From: Pseudoalteromonas rubra
GTDB taxonomy: Bacteria > Pseudomonadota > Gammaproteobacteria > Enterobacterales > Alteromonadaceae
Assembly (NCBI RefSeq): GCF_001482385.1
Contig: NZ_CP013612.1
Location: 310,001 to 374,000 of the forward strand
Reading direction: 5' to 3'
Length of the DNA: 64,000 bases
Made by a program: the position numbers and the translations under genes. This document shows, piece after piece, positions 1 through 15,744 of this stretch (the first letter of the stretch is position 1; each line of letters opens with the position of its first letter). Under the pieces are notes generated by a model that was not told where the DNA came from, did no database searches, and worked only from the letters and a program-made list of their open reading frames with translations.

Positions 1-948
1 AAGTCGGTATTCGACGTACTGGTTGTTGGCGGCGGGCCGGCAGGTGCTGCGGCAGCCATTTATGCAGCTCGTAAAGGTCTTAATACAGGTGTTGTGGCAG
101 AGCGTTTTGGCGGTCAGGTCGCAGATACTATGAGTATTGAGAATTTTATTTCTGTGTCAGCTACGCAGGGGCCCAAACTGGTTGCTCAGCTTGAAGAGCA
201 TGTGAACGATTATCAGGTGGACGTGATGAAAAACCAGCGTGCCAGTGGCTTGTCTATGGGCAATAACCTTGAGCTGACGCTGGAAAATGGTGCGACACTA
301 AAAGCCAAATCTCTGGTGATAGCGACGGGTGCACGCTGGCGCACAATGAATGTTCCTGGTGAACAGGAGTATAAAGGGCGTGGTGTTGCATATTGCCCGC
401 ATTGTGACGGACCCTTGTTCAAAGGTAAATCTGTTGCGGTCATTGGTGGTGGCAACTCAGGTATCGAAGCGGCCATTGACCTGGCTAATCTGGTTGAGCA
501 TGTCACTGTGCTGGAGTTTGCAGACTCGTTGAAAGCCGATGAAGTGTTAATTAAAAAGGCACACAGCCTGAACAATGTGACCATTATTACGAATGCGCAA
601 ACGACCGAAGTGCTCGGTGATGGCCAGAAAGTCACTGGACTGACCTACATGGATAGACAAAGTAACCAGCAACATCAGCTTGAACTTGCCGGGATATTTG
701 TACAAATAGGCCTGATCCCCAATACTGAATGGCTGGAAGGCAGCGGTATGGCATTGACCCCGTTTGGCGAAATTGCCATTGATGCAAAGGGGGCGACCAG
801 TATATCCGGCGTATTTGCCGCAGGTGATGTTACCACTGAGCCTTATAAGCAAATTATCATTGCGATGGGCGGGGGAGCGACAGCCAGTCTGAGTGCATTT
901 GACTATTTGATCAGACATCAGTCAGATTTGGCTGAAGAGGCGGCCTGA
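1..948 (+). CDS. ahpF: Alkyl hydroperoxide reductase subunit F, C-terminal part (5' end outside window)
   Basis: AhpF is the cytoplasmic FAD/NADH disulfide reductase that recycles the peroxiredoxin AhpC. The frame is open from base 1, so the N-terminal thioredoxin-like region lies upstream; the internal GTG at 94 is not a start. Visible in order are an FAD-binding GGGPAG motif near the left edge, the redox pair in CPHCDGP, an NADH-binding GGGNSG motif, and the C-terminal FAD motif AAGDVT followed by PYKQI. The CPHCDGP form separates AhpF from ordinary thioredoxin reductase. The visible 315 residues match the reductase portion of the roughly 520-residue family. A strong hairpin terminator follows, so this gene probably ends its operon. 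Confidence 0.88.
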   Translation, partial: KSVFDVLVVGGGPAGAAAAIYAARKGLNTGVVAERFGGQVADTMSIENFISVSATQGPKLVAQLEEHVNDYQVDVMKNQRASGLSMGNNLELTLENGATLKAKSLVIATGARWRTMNVPGEQEYKGRGVAYCPHCDGPLFKGKSVAVIGGGNSGIEAAIDLANLVEHVTVLEFADSLKADEVLIKKAHSLNNVTIITNAQTTEVLGDGQKVTGLTYMDRQSNQQHQLELAGIFVQIGLIPNTEWLEGSGMALTPFGEIAIDAKGATSISGVFAAGDVTTEPYKQIIIAMGGGATASLSAFDYLIRHQSDLAEEAA

Positions 949-1004
949 AGAGCACATAGATAACCCAAATTACACCCAAGCCTGTACTCATCTGAGTACA
1001 GTTA

Positions 1005-1040
1005 AGCCACAACTGGATTTGCACTGGTTGTGGCTTTTTT
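1005..1040 (+). terminator. Rho-independent terminator after ahpF
   Basis: A perfect 9-bp stem (AGCCACAAC paired with GTTGTGGCT, 1005-1013 with 1027-1035) has a 13-nt loop and runs straight into T residues to 1040. It lies about 60 nt past the ahpF stop. Confidence 0.85.
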
Positions 1041-1243
1041 GTCTCTGAACTTTACAACCTCGAGGTTGGACTATACTTGCGGGTGTACTTCTATGTGTTG
1101 ACGCTAGGTCACTTTGATTATTGGGCTTGCGCAGGTCGGACAGTATGCAGTAAAAGTGAGCACAGCACCTGAAGAACATGGTGATATAGCAAGGTATCAG
1201 TACAGTGCTATATCAGTCTGCATACGTATACAAGGCTGCAACA

Positions 1244-1777
1244 ATGAAAACCTCAATCGCGTCTGGTGCCCCGCGAAATACCTTAGGTCTGGTTTTTTGC
1301 TCGTCACTGTTACTTGCGCTGGCTGGATGTGGGGTTGACTCCCCCAGCTCAAGTACTACTAACACTCCACCGACTCAATCAGATCCACCACAGTCTGATC
1401 CACCTCAATCCGATGCGCCTACAACAAAAGGCTACAAGGTAGAACTGAGTGCAACTCAGTCGATATCGGCTTATGAATTAAAACTGGACTTTAGCGTTGC
1501 GCCCAATGAAGGGTCAATGTCAATGAGCAACAGTTTTATTGTGTCTGACGGCACTTTGGTTGCCCTGGGCCCTGTGTCGGCACAGGAAGGTAAATCTCTG
1601 CACTTTGGTGCACTTACTTATGGCAATAGTAGTGGTTTTACAGGCTCTGCTGAAGTGCTGACATTCGAAGTCAGTGTCGACTCAGGTACGACGCCTGAAG
1701 TGTCCAGCACTAAAACACTTTGCATGAATCGACTGGCGCAACAAGTAAGTTGCAGCATTTCGGTCAGTGAACAGTGA
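1244..1777 (+). CDS. Lipoprotein with cohesin-like beta-sandwich domain
   Basis: A 177-residue envelope lipoprotein. The start is placed at the ATG preceded by AAGG at 1232-1235; the upstream in-frame ATG at 1205 would put an unusual extension before the signal peptide. The signal peptide ends in a lipobox, LALAGC, with Cys29 as the lipid anchor. A low-complexity linker follows with three QSD(P/A)P units. The rest, from about residue 62, alternates short hydrophobic strands and glycine turns in a way that resembles cohesin domains; this is a weak inference from pattern. Two cysteines near the C-terminus could form a disulfide. The next gene starts 10 nt after the stop and ends in a dockerin, which supports the cohesin idea. 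Confidence 0.7.
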   Translation: MKTSIASGAPRNTLGLVFCSSLLLALAGCGVDSPSSSTTNTPPTQSDPPQSDPPQSDAPTTKGYKVELSATQSISAYELKLDFSVAPNEGSMSMSNSFIVSDGTLVALGPVSAQEGKSLHFGALTYGNSSGFTGSAEVLTFEVSVDSGTTPEVSSTKTLCMNRLAQQVSCSISVSEQ

Positions 1778-1787
1778 GGGCGTTACA

Positions 1788-4700
1788 ATGAGATATTTAT
1801 ATATTATAGCGCTACTAAGTTTGCTGAGTGCACCTGCTTTCGCCACTGAGGGGTCTACGGCAGGTGAAAACTATGACAAATCACTGGCACGTCCTGTACC
1901 CGTGCAACAAGCTGCGGCTGTTGGCATGACACCGATTACTTTCAGCGAATTTCCCAATGGCACAGCGATTACCAATCAGTATGCTGATCGAGGCATTATA
2001 TTTGGTGGTGATGCGCCGTTCATTACATCAGACAGTGCGAATCCAACAACCCCTGTGTTAAGCGGTTCCCCGAGGTTTAATGGCGCCATTGAAGGGCGTT
2101 TTGTTGACCCTCAAACAGGCGAGCCGACAACCGTAAACAGTTTTTCTTTAGATGCCGGGTACTTTGATAACTTAAGCTCGACCCGGTTACAGTGGTTTAA
2201 CCCGGAAGGTGATTTGATCCGAGAAGTGTTGGACTCACAGTTTGGGATAGAGCACTTTTCGATTCGGGACGAAAACATAGCCTCATTTCGGATAGAGATC
2301 ATTGCTCAGGAAGACGCCGGTTACGCAATTGATAATGTGGCATTTAATCTCATGGATGCCGCGTTTGACCATACCTTTAATCTGGATAAGGTCATTTTGT
2401 CACCAGGCTCTCTTAGCGCAAACCAATTCTCTGTGTATTTTAAAAACCTGGAAGCGCTTAACGGCGCGGCACTTGCTGATGTGTGTAACTATCAGTTTCA
2501 TGCTGAAGATAGCAGTTTGAAAGTCACGGCGCAAAACTGTGATGTCAGCACGGACAAAAAGACCTTCCGAATTGATTTTGCCCTGACTCAGGCGCCTTAT
2601 AATCTGAGTGGCGCTCAGGTTTCGGTGTGTAAAGAGGAAGAATGTGAAGTGATTGATGATGTCAATAATTTGAATGTGTACACCACGGCATTTAATGTTT
2701 CTACAGATGGCTTTTCTTTCCAAAATGGCGATTGGAACCGCTTTATGCTTACCGAAGTGAAAGACGTTTCTTTGTCTTCATTCTTATGCTGGAAGTTTGA
2801 TCGTTGCACACCCGACCAGTTGTCTTACCTGGGCTTCATGCGCAAAGTCGCAAGGTCTTTTGCACAATTTCTGGCGCCGGCAAACAAACGCAAAGCGTAT
2901 GATGTGATTGGTTATTACCGGCTGAAAGATTATACCCAGGGTCTGAACAGGCTTGACCGCCGGTTTCTCGGCGTATGTCATGGTATGGCAGCATCAGCGA
3001 TTGCCAACTATAACAATGCCAGCGAAGGGGTAGCCTGGGGAGCTAACATTGATGCGACATTAACGCGTGCTCAGATCACGTCAACTTTCCAGAGCCACTG
3101 GGACAACCGCAATAGTGAGTCGCCCAAGCCCTATGTTAAGGCTGTGGGTAGTTACGATGTGAAATCGGATGCTGCGGATGCTTTTCATGGCTTGTCTAAA
3201 ATCGGCTATTACTATTTGTCGCAGTCTGCGTTTAAAGGCAGTGCCTGGATAGGTTCTCACCCACGGACCATATTCCCGGGGATATCTGCAATGAATGCGT
3301 TTTATTCGCCGCACTTTATGGAAAACAAAATTGCCAGTCTGCGCTTTAGCATTAACCGTCCGAAAAGACGAGGTGGGCATTCTATTCTGGCTGCTGGCTT
3401 GATCCAGTATAACGATGTGTCTTTGTACATTACCCATGATAATAATTTCCCTGGTGAATATACCATGATGGAATTTACCAATGGGCTGACATTGAAGCAC
3501 TTCATATTCTTGGGTACGCCACAAAGCGACAGTGAAAAGTATGATCAACATGGCGATTTTAAACTGACAAACTACTATAGCGCGTCGAGCTACGCGCAAT
3601 TTGGTGCTTATACTGATGTGACCGATCAGCTGCGCATTTATGGCCAACCGGGTGCCAGTGAACGTGCTAATGATGTTCAAAATGCAGAGGATGAGACACC
3701 TGTCAGTGTGGTTGAGCTGGAGCATCCACAGCATATTACAGTGTTAATCGCCGGGGGACGGCTCGTTGGCGTTAATAAAGTGAGCGACCAAAGTGCTGTA
3801 GTATTGCAGCCGATCCTGGACGAGCCCGACACGATGCAAGCCTATCTGAAAAACTCTGAGCTGGTTACAGAGTTTATTTTGCCCTTAACGGATACTTACT
3901 CAATTCAGGTAGAGAAATATCCCCAGTATCCTGAAGTTGAAGTGTATGTCACCATTCCACAAACCAATGGCAAGGTATTGGTACTTAACTATGAGGATGT
4001 ACTGACCCAGAGTGACGAGGACAGTGCCACTGTGCAACTGACCGTTGGTCAGGAAAATGAGAATGCCAATATTAGTATTAACGGCGTAGCTCAGGCACCG
4101 ACGTATGCTGAGGAAAGCAGCTTTGTAGTGGCGCAGGTTTCTGCACTCAAGGCCATTGTGAATGGACGTGTTGTTTCGCTGAGTTGGCAAAACCCGCAAG
4201 GCAGTAACCTGAAGGAAGTGGTGGTGACCAGAACGGTGAACAGTTTGCCCACCTCTATTGATGATGGTGTCAGGGTATTTACCGGTTTAGAGTCGGAGTT
4301 TATTGACAGTGCTTCTGCCAATACACGCTACTACTACAATGTCTATTCGGTTGCTGATGACTCAACTTCTGAGCCCAACAGTATCTATGTTGATACCCAC
4401 CAGGCAACCTTGCACGGTAAGGTTGCAGATGCCAGTGAAATGGGGATCGCCAGTGTCGAAGTGGTGTTGACCAATGGCGTTGGTCTGAGTCAGGTAGAAA
4501 TTGCGCGTCAGCTGACAGATTCCAATGGCGTTTTTAGCTTTGCGAATCTAGCCAAAGGCTTGTACAAGCTCAGTTATAGTCACGCTTCTTACCGTTTTGA
4601 CGTATCAGACGATGCGGTTAATCTGACCGAGCCCAGCCAACAGGTGAATCAGCTTGGTGTGGCGGTGCCGGTTCTGTTAATCAATGTGGAGAATGCCATC

Positions 4701-5123
4701 GGCTCTGAGCAGCAGGTTAGTATCAATTGGTCGGGATTACATATCGCTGATTCAGACACCGTTGATATTGTTTATCAGGTGGGAGAAGAGACGACTGAGA
4801 TTGCCACTGGCGTAGCATTCTCTCAGGGTCGCTACTTGTGGGATGTATCTGCCCCGGGTGATACATCGGTATCAGTGCAAATTATGCTGAGTGAGGACAA
4901 AACCGTGAGCAGTGAACAACAGGTTTTTGTTCTAAAAGAAGTGAGCCCGTTTGATTTTAGCGGCGATAGTGTTTTATCCGCGGATGATGTGACAACGATT
5001 GTAACCGGGTGGTCGGCTACGACGGGTGATACGCAATTTGATCCGCGCTTTGACCTAAACGAAGACGGAGAGATTGATCTAAAAGATATTATGCAGGTAG
5101 TCGCTGCGCTAAATCAGGAGTAA
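1788..5123 (+). CDS. Secreted multidomain protein: papain-like centre, FnIII, CarbD-like and C-terminal dockerin
   Basis: A 1,111-residue exported protein. The ATG at 1788 follows GAGGG at 1776-1780 and gives a clean signal peptide ending PAFA. Region order: an N-terminal beta-rich module (about 30-180); a second beta module; a central domain with GVCHGMAAS (Cys397), GGHSI (His531) and THDNN (Asp551), which fits a Cys-His-Asp papain-like triad; a fibronectin type III-like domain (about 790-880); a carboxypeptidase-regulatory-like domain starting at LHGKV; an Ig-like strand region; and a C-terminal dockerin whose second calcium loop reads DLNEDGEIDLKDI. The dockerin is the firmest call, the protease triad is an inference from spacing. 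It is probably co-transcribed with the cohesin-like lipoprotein, which could hold it on the cell surface. Confidence 0.78.
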   Translation: MRYLYIIALLSLLSAPAFATEGSTAGENYDKSLARPVPVQQAAAVGMTPITFSEFPNGTAITNQYADRGIIFGGDAPFITSDSANPTTPVLSGSPRFNGAIEGRFVDPQTGEPTTVNSFSLDAGYFDNLSSTRLQWFNPEGDLIREVLDSQFGIEHFSIRDENIASFRIEIIAQEDAGYAIDNVAFNLMDAAFDHTFNLDKVILSPGSLSANQFSVYFKNLEALNGAALADVCNYQFHAEDSSLKVTAQNCDVSTDKKTFRIDFALTQAPYNLSGAQVSVCKEEECEVIDDVNNLNVYTTAFNVSTDGFSFQNGDWNRFMLTEVKDVSLSSFLCWKFDRCTPDQLSYLGFMRKVARSFAQFLAPANKRKAYDVIGYYRLKDYTQGLNRLDRRFLGVCHGMAASAIANYNNASEGVAWGANIDATLTRAQITSTFQSHWDNRNSESPKPYVKAVGSYDVKSDAADAFHGLSKIGYYYLSQSAFKGSAWIGSHPRTIFPGISAMNAFYSPHFMENKIASLRFSINRPKRRGGHSILAAGLIQYNDVSLYITHDNNFPGEYTMMEFTNGLTLKHFIFLGTPQSDSEKYDQHGDFKLTNYYSASSYAQFGAYTDVTDQLRIYGQPGASERANDVQNAEDETPVSVVELEHPQHITVLIAGGRLVGVNKVSDQSAVVLQPILDEPDTMQAYLKNSELVTEFILPLTDTYSIQVEKYPQYPEVEVYVTIPQTNGKVLVLNYEDVLTQSDEDSATVQLTVGQENENANISINGVAQAPTYAEESSFVVAQVSALKAIVNGRVVSLSWQNPQGSNLKEVVVTRTVNSLPTSIDDGVRVFTGLESEFIDSASANTRYYYNVYSVADDSTSEPNSIYVDTHQATLHGKVADASEMGIASVEVVLTNGVGLSQVEIARQLTDSNGVFSFANLAKGLYKLSYSHASYRFDVSDDAVNLTEPSQQVNQLGVAVPVLLINVENAIGSEQQVSINWSGLHIADSDTVDIVYQVGEETTEIATGVAFSQGRYLWDVSAPGDTSVSVQIMLSEDKTVSSEQQVFVLKEVSPFDFSGDSVLSADDVTTIVTGWSATTGDTQFDPRFDLNEDGEIDLKDIMQVVAALNQE

Positions 5124-5242
5124 TTCTTGGAGTAATCCATGGAGCAAACACCTCGCATGTGTTGTTTGTCTGTGTCGTGCCTGCATCTAAGTTGAGATTG
5201 CAAGGCAGGTTTCACAGTTTACAGCACAGCGAGACTTATCAA

Positions 5243-5434
5243 TTAACCCCAGATAATACAATCCGGTCGATTGTCTTTGAACGTCCAGCAAGCATTTATT
5301 GAATTGCAAAAGTTAGTATTCGGGCAGTTAGGCAAGCCTGTCGCTGCGCCGCCAATCTGAGGAGTCTGCTGAGGTGACAGCTGGCTGTTCTGGGATAGTG
5401 ACTTGATTTTTTTCTTGTTTAAATTGAGTTTCAT
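5243..5434 (-). CDS. Orphan ribosomal-peptide (RiPP-like) precursor
   Basis: A 63-residue peptide. The second ATG (5434) is preferred because AAAGGA lies 7 nt upstream of it, too close to the first ATG (5440). The leader starts MKLNLNKKKIKSLS and reaches TPQIGG (Gly28-Gly29), the arrangement seen in lanthipeptide-type and other natural-product leaders of Bacteroidetes and Pseudoalteromonas. The core has four cysteines at 37, 43, 49 and 59 (spacings 6, 6, 10), and few Ser/Thr between them. No lanthipeptide cyclase, radical SAM enzyme or peptidase-ABC transporter is within this window, so any processing enzyme would be encoded elsewhere, or the cysteines form disulfides. Precursor status is inferred from the leader. 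Confidence 0.62.
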   Translation of the reverse strand: MKLNLNKKKIKSLSQNSQLSPQQTPQIGGAATGLPNCPNTNFCNSINACWTFKDNRPDCIIWG

Positions 5435-5590
5435 GCTCATTTCCTTTGTAGTGAGAAAAGCCCAATGCCGGGCTCCGTTATGTTGACCTCCCGCGCACTT
5501 CGAAGCGAGCTGGAGGGTGTATACTAACCCTGCATATTAATGCGCCGACCTTTGAAAGTAAGCCATCAATAGGGTTGGTATTAATTCCTG

Positions 5591-6181
5591 TTATTGTGTT
5601 GTGTTTGTCTCCGGTGCGACTTCATGCCAGGAGAACTCGTCGTAAAAGTTGGTGCAATTTAGGGTGACCTCAGCAGCATTTACCAGATAAAGCTGACTCG
5701 TATCCGACTGAGGATAAGTAAAGTCGTTGCTACACTGAGCGCTTTGAACTGGGCCGAACAATACTTGAGTGCCTGCTTTTAAAGTGCAACGCACCAGCAT
5801 ATCCAGTGGTGAGTACTTGGGACAAAGATTGAATTCGGACCGGTATTGTGCAACCCCTCCGAGCGGTTTCTCCAGTGACCACCACTTGCCGAATTTAGAT
5901 CCTTCGTAGGTACTGTTCCAGGCTCGCCAAATAATGAGATCTTTGCTTACTTCATAATTGCGTGCGTTACAAAGTCCACCCTGGCCGCGCGGGGCAATCA
6001 CATTTTCAGGTATGCTCTGGGCTGGCTGTGGCATCAGGTTTGGGTGTTTTAGCTCCACGAGCGGGCAGCTCGCCTCAACACTGACGTGTGTCAACGGTGT
6101 TGGGGCTGGTAGCTGGCTGCAGCCCGTGAGTATCAGCAAGGAGACAGGCGTTGCTACGCCAACCTGAATTTCCCAAATCAT
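5591..6181 (-). CDS. Hypothetical lipoprotein
   Basis: A 196-residue protein with a lipobox-like LILTGC at residues 16-21, so probably attached to the envelope. The N-terminus lacks the usual positive charge (MIWEIQVG) and no clear ribosome site precedes it, so the start is uncertain. The mature part has about seven cysteines, enough for several disulfides, and aromatic-rich segments (IIWRAWNS, KWWSLEKP). No family is recognised. It stands alone on the minus strand, convergent with the dockerin gene and divergent from the esterase. Confidence 0.6.
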   Translation of the reverse strand: MIWEIQVGVATPVSLLILTGCSQLPAPTPLTHVSVEASCPLVELKHPNLMPQPAQSIPENVIAPRGQGGLCNARNYEVSKDLIIWRAWNSTYEGSKFGKWWSLEKPLGGVAQYRSEFNLCPKYSPLDMLVRCTLKAGTQVLFGPVQSAQCSNDFTYPQSDTSQLYLVNAAEVTLNCTNFYDEFSWHEVAPETNTTQ

Positions 6182-6435
6182 TATATTAATCTAAATGCAA
6201 TCTTTTAATAACTATATGGTGTTTTAAATAAGAATAAAAGAGCGTTTTTATAATTGAGTTAGTGGTTTTTTCTTATTTTTTGGCTCGCAAGAACGATTTG
6301 GCGCTCTGAACGTGATGAACGGATACGAAAGGCAATCAGCTGAGTCTACCTGATTTAGAAAAATTCAACTTCTCTGGCTTGAGGAGTTGCGGTTTAAACA
6401 CTAGGTTTACTTTTTTAACAAAAAAGGAACTGTCT

Positions 6436-7509
6436 ATGTGTCGCTTAATACTTATTCTGCTCGGACTGAGTATCAGTTTTAGCTGCTTCGCTACCATTTT
6501 GCCCGCTACGCACCATGCGCTTATTTATGAGGGACGGGTACATAAGAACTATCAGCAAGGGAGTGTGGAGTTTAACTGGCCAGGTACGGCCATCCACACT
6601 CAGCTGGTAGGTAAGTCCATCGCAGTCAATTTAGTCGGTAATGGTGACCAGTTTGATGTACTGGTTGATGGTCGATTGCACCAAAAAATCGTGACGGCAT
6701 CAACGGGTGAAGCCCAGCGCTTTGTGTTGTTTGAACAGGCAGAGCCAGGGCGGGTGCTTATCGAAGTGGTGAAGCGCTGGGAGCATTATGGTGCACGTAC
6801 TCAACTGCTGCAATTTGAGGTCGATGGGGCTTTGGAGGGGGTATGGGAAACACAGCCACATATACTGTTTATCGGAGACTCTATCAGTGCGGGATTCGGC
6901 AGCGAATCGACTAAACGACAATGTGACTGGCAGGAGATAGTTAACACCAGTAATGCACGGCTGGCCTTTCCTTATGTTGCGGCGCAACAATTAAACAGTA
7001 CGTTTACTCAAGTGTCGTATTCTGGTTTGGGTTTGATCCGCAACTGGAATGGCAACCAAACACATCACACCCTGGTAGATTATGTTGATCAGATATCCGC
7101 AGTTTATGAGGATGATTTACCATATCAGGAACGCTTTCCTCAGTTAATTGTGTTGGAGTTTGGGACCAATGATTTTAGTACCGACCCTCAGCCACACGAA
7201 CCCTGGCAAACAATAGAGGAAGTAAAAATGGCCTGGGAAGAAGCCATGGTGGAGTTTGTTTATTCGCTGCGGAGCCGCTATCCGGATGTTGCTATTGTAG
7301 TGATGCCTCGCCCTGCGTACCCCTATGACTTTATTATTCCGGCAACACACGCCGCGTTGCGACAGCTTGCCAATGAGGGAGTTGAGGATGTGTATGCCAA
7401 TACTTTTGTATCTCCACTGGAAGGCTGTATCTGGCACCCTACGGCACAGGAGCATGCGAGTATTGCCAGTGAACTGGCCACATTTATCAAGCAGCACAAT
7501 TTGCTCTAA
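6436..7509 (+). CDS. Secreted SGNH/GDSL esterase, CE2-like
   Basis: A 357-residue exported esterase. The ATG at 6436 follows AAAAAGGA and gives a signal peptide ending SCFA; a longer in-frame start at 6379 has no such site. The N-terminal third is a beta domain of the kind that precedes the catalytic domain in carbohydrate esterase family 2. The SGNH blocks are visible: GDSISAGFG (nucleophile Ser), SGLGLIRNWNG, LEFGTNDFS and the C-terminal HPTAQEH with the catalytic His. CE2 enzymes remove O-acetyl groups from sugars or xylan; the actual substrate cannot be read here. Confidence 0.82.
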   Translation: MCRLILILLGLSISFSCFATILPATHHALIYEGRVHKNYQQGSVEFNWPGTAIHTQLVGKSIAVNLVGNGDQFDVLVDGRLHQKIVTASTGEAQRFVLFEQAEPGRVLIEVVKRWEHYGARTQLLQFEVDGALEGVWETQPHILFIGDSISAGFGSESTKRQCDWQEIVNTSNARLAFPYVAAQQLNSTFTQVSYSGLGLIRNWNGNQTHHTLVDYVDQISAVYEDDLPYQERFPQLIVLEFGTNDFSTDPQPHEPWQTIEEVKMAWEEAMVEFVYSLRSRYPDVAIVVMPRPAYPYDFIIPATHAALRQLANEGVEDVYANTFVSPLEGCIWHPTAQEHASIASELATFIKQHNLL

Positions 7510-7601
7510 ACGTTTTGGGGCGCGAAAGTCGTTTTTCTTCAATCTTGTAGTGGAGTCTCTGGGTAGTCTGCTAGTTAAGAATAACACTTCAGGAAAAAAC
7601 G

Positions 7602-8042
7602 ATGAAAAGAGCAAGTTATTTACAATGTGCCCCAAAACTGATGCAGCACTTGTTTACTCAGGAGCAATTATTGAATGAAGAAGTAACACGTACACTGGAC
7701 ACGAAACTCTGGGAGCTGGTTAAACTCAGAGCATCTCAGTTAAACCAGTGCGGCTATTGCATTACTATGCACAGCCGTCAGGCAATGGAGCAGGGTGAAA
7801 GCGCCCAGCGCATTATTGCCCTGAATGCCTGGCGGGATATGTCAGGATTTACTGCAAAAGAGCGTCTGGCACTGACTTTGTGTGAACAATTGACAAACGC
7901 TCAGTCGATTGATGATACTTTATACTGCGCTTTATCTGAGGAGTTCAGTGACGATGCTTTGGTTACCCTGACGGTTTCCATTAATGCCATCAATGCCTGG
8001 AATCGAGTTGTCAAAATGTTTAAACCTGAGCCAGATGAATAA
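7602..8042 (+). CDS. AhpD-like / carboxymuconolactone decarboxylase family protein
   Basis: A 146-residue all-helical protein. The ATG follows AGGA by 9 nt. The signature CGYCITMHSRQA contains the CxxC...H redox motif of AhpD-like alkylhydroperoxidases, which pass electrons to peroxiredoxins. Length and a single CMD domain suit the small stand-alone members. The AraC regulator that follows overlaps its 3' end, so the two are probably co-transcribed and the regulator may respond to the same stress. Peroxidase activity itself is inferred from the motif. Confidence 0.8.
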   Translation: MKRASYLQCAPKLMQHLFTQEQLLNEEVTRTLDTKLWELVKLRASQLNQCGYCITMHSRQAMEQGESAQRIIALNAWRDMSGFTAKERLALTLCEQLTNAQSIDDTLYCALSEEFSDDALVTLTVSINAINAWNRVVKMFKPEPDE

Positions 8043-8772
8043 CGAACTAATGTTGCAACGCCATCAACCGGATGGTATGTCCCAGCAGTATGTGCAAGCT
8101 GTATGGTTTGCACGCAGCCAGCACTCAGGCACTCGCTGGTTGCCCTGCGATGGCGCACAAGGGATAGTCTTTGTGCTCAAAGGTGAGGTGTCACTGGATG
8201 GGCATAAACTAACGGCACCTTTTCACATTCAGCCGCCTTCAAAGCATGCTGTACAACTTTCTTACAGCGCTGATGCTGAGTTTGCTGGGATCCGATTGTA
8301 TCCAGCCAGATTGAAGGCGCTCCAGCAGGCTGTATATCCCTTGTTATCTGCGCACGGATTGTGTGCGCTCGCTGAGCAGCTTCGCCAAGCGCCGACCTTG
8401 TGTACTTTAAAGCAGTGGTTACAAACTTTGTCGAGTACTGCGCCTGACCCTAGTTATGCCATGCTGCATACCTACCAGCTCATCAGTGCGCTGATGCAGT
8501 TACATCCCCTGGAAGACGCTTATCGCGGCGTGCCACTGGGCATACGCCAGCTGGAGCGACAAGTCAAAGCGCAATCTGAGCTAACGCCTAAGTATTTGGC
8601 ACGCATCTACCGGGTCCGGTATGCACAACAGCAACTCAGACATAACCCACTGATAGATTTGGCTCAGTTGGCGCAGATAAGCGGCTTTTCTGACCAGGCG
8701 CACCTCACTCGTGAGTTTAAACATATTCTGAAGATCACGCCGGGAAAATATGCTCGTCAATTATCTGCGTAA
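8035..8772 (+). CDS. AraC family transcriptional regulator
   Basis: A 245-residue regulator. The ATG at 8035 overlaps the stop of the upstream AhpD-like gene by 8 nt, typical of coupled genes; a longer ATG at 7984 would overlap by 59 nt and is less likely. The first half has the beta-rich pattern of an AraC effector-binding cupin (FVLKGEVSLDG, PFHIQPPSKHAV). The C-terminal half has two helix-turn-helix units, the second in LAQISGFSDQAHLTREFK, closing with the TPGKYARQ tail. Effector unknown; likely controls its own operon. Confidence 0.85.
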   Translation: MNNELMLQRHQPDGMSQQYVQAVWFARSQHSGTRWLPCDGAQGIVFVLKGEVSLDGHKLTAPFHIQPPSKHAVQLSYSADAEFAGIRLYPARLKALQQAVYPLLSAHGLCALAEQLRQAPTLCTLKQWLQTLSSTAPDPSYAMLHTYQLISALMQLHPLEDAYRGVPLGIRQLERQVKAQSELTPKYLARIYRVRYAQQQLRHNPLIDLAQLAQISGFSDQAHLTREFKHILKITPGKYARQLSA

Positions 8773-11335
<2,563 letters not shown>

Positions 11336-11372
11336 TTGGGACCTGGCGGAGATTGGCTTTGTCTGTCTTTAT

Positions 11373-11840
11373 TCAGAGTTTTCTCCCCAGGCGTTTTTCA
11401 ATCTGGCGCTTCTCCCATTTTGCACCGAACAGATCGAAGACTTCAAACGCGCTTGCCCAGTGACTGAGCAGCCCTATACCCCAACCGAGTGCAGGCCAGA
11501 AGGCCCAGAGATAATCAGGACTGGTAAACATATTTATGGCAAAAAGCCCGCTGTTGACTAAAACATAGGTAATTAAGTGCGAGTAAAAATCTTTAATTGC
11601 ACGTACCTGTTCTATAATACGTTGTTCCTGATGGGTTATCGTTTCATGGCTCATATCATCCGACTCCTCTTTGAGATCTGCAACAGTAGTTTCAAAAACA
11701 GCAGCTAATGACTTTAATGATTCCAGGCTGGGACGCTGACCACGCTCTATTCGCTGAATGGTACGAACACTTAATCCGCTAAGCGTTGCCAGCTGCTCCT
11801 GCGACCAGCCGCGTTGTAACCTGAATTTCCTGATAATCAT
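11373..11840 (-). CDS. Helix-turn-helix protein with 2TM domain
   Basis: About 155 residues from the ATG at 11840, which follows GGGAAAA; an upstream ATG at 11882 would add 14 residues. The N-terminus is an XRE-type helix-turn-helix (RGWSQEQLATLSGLSVRTIQ). After a linker comes a two-transmembrane-helix module (LITYVLVNSGLFAINMF; YLWAFWPALGWGIGLLSHW) ending in the basic EKRQIEKRLGRKL typical of 2TM-domain proteins. This predicts a membrane-tethered DNA-binding protein, perhaps sensing the membrane. It is convergent with the hybrid kinase gene. Confidence 0.8.
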   Translation of the reverse strand: MIIRKFRLQRGWSQEQLATLSGLSVRTIQRIERGQRPSLESLKSLAAVFETTVADLKEESDDMSHETITHQEQRIIEQVRAIKDFYSHLITYVLVNSGLFAINMFTSPDYLWAFWPALGWGIGLLSHWASAFEVFDLFGAKWEKRQIEKRLGRKL

Positions 11841-12104
11841 TACTGTTTTCCCATTTGCTGCTCCGCCACTTGTTTTACGCATATTCTCGTCGACAGAGTA
11901 CGTCAGCGTAACGACATAGCAATGACAAAGTATATATTTCAACAAGTTAAGTAGAAGGTGATATGTTTGCTCTGTGCCACTAAGTAGTGAACATTATCTT
12001 CACAGTATAATATTATTTGCGAATTTAAGTACACCGACCTATTTATGGTTTGGCAGCAATTACGAGTTTGACAGCCCAATGGGTAGATAACAGCCAGACA
12101 CGGA

Positions 12105-15744
<3,640 letters not shown>

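Noticed and set aside
213..635. Minus-strand open frames inside ahpF and other genes
   Set aside because: They mirror real genes, lack ribosome sites and family patterns.
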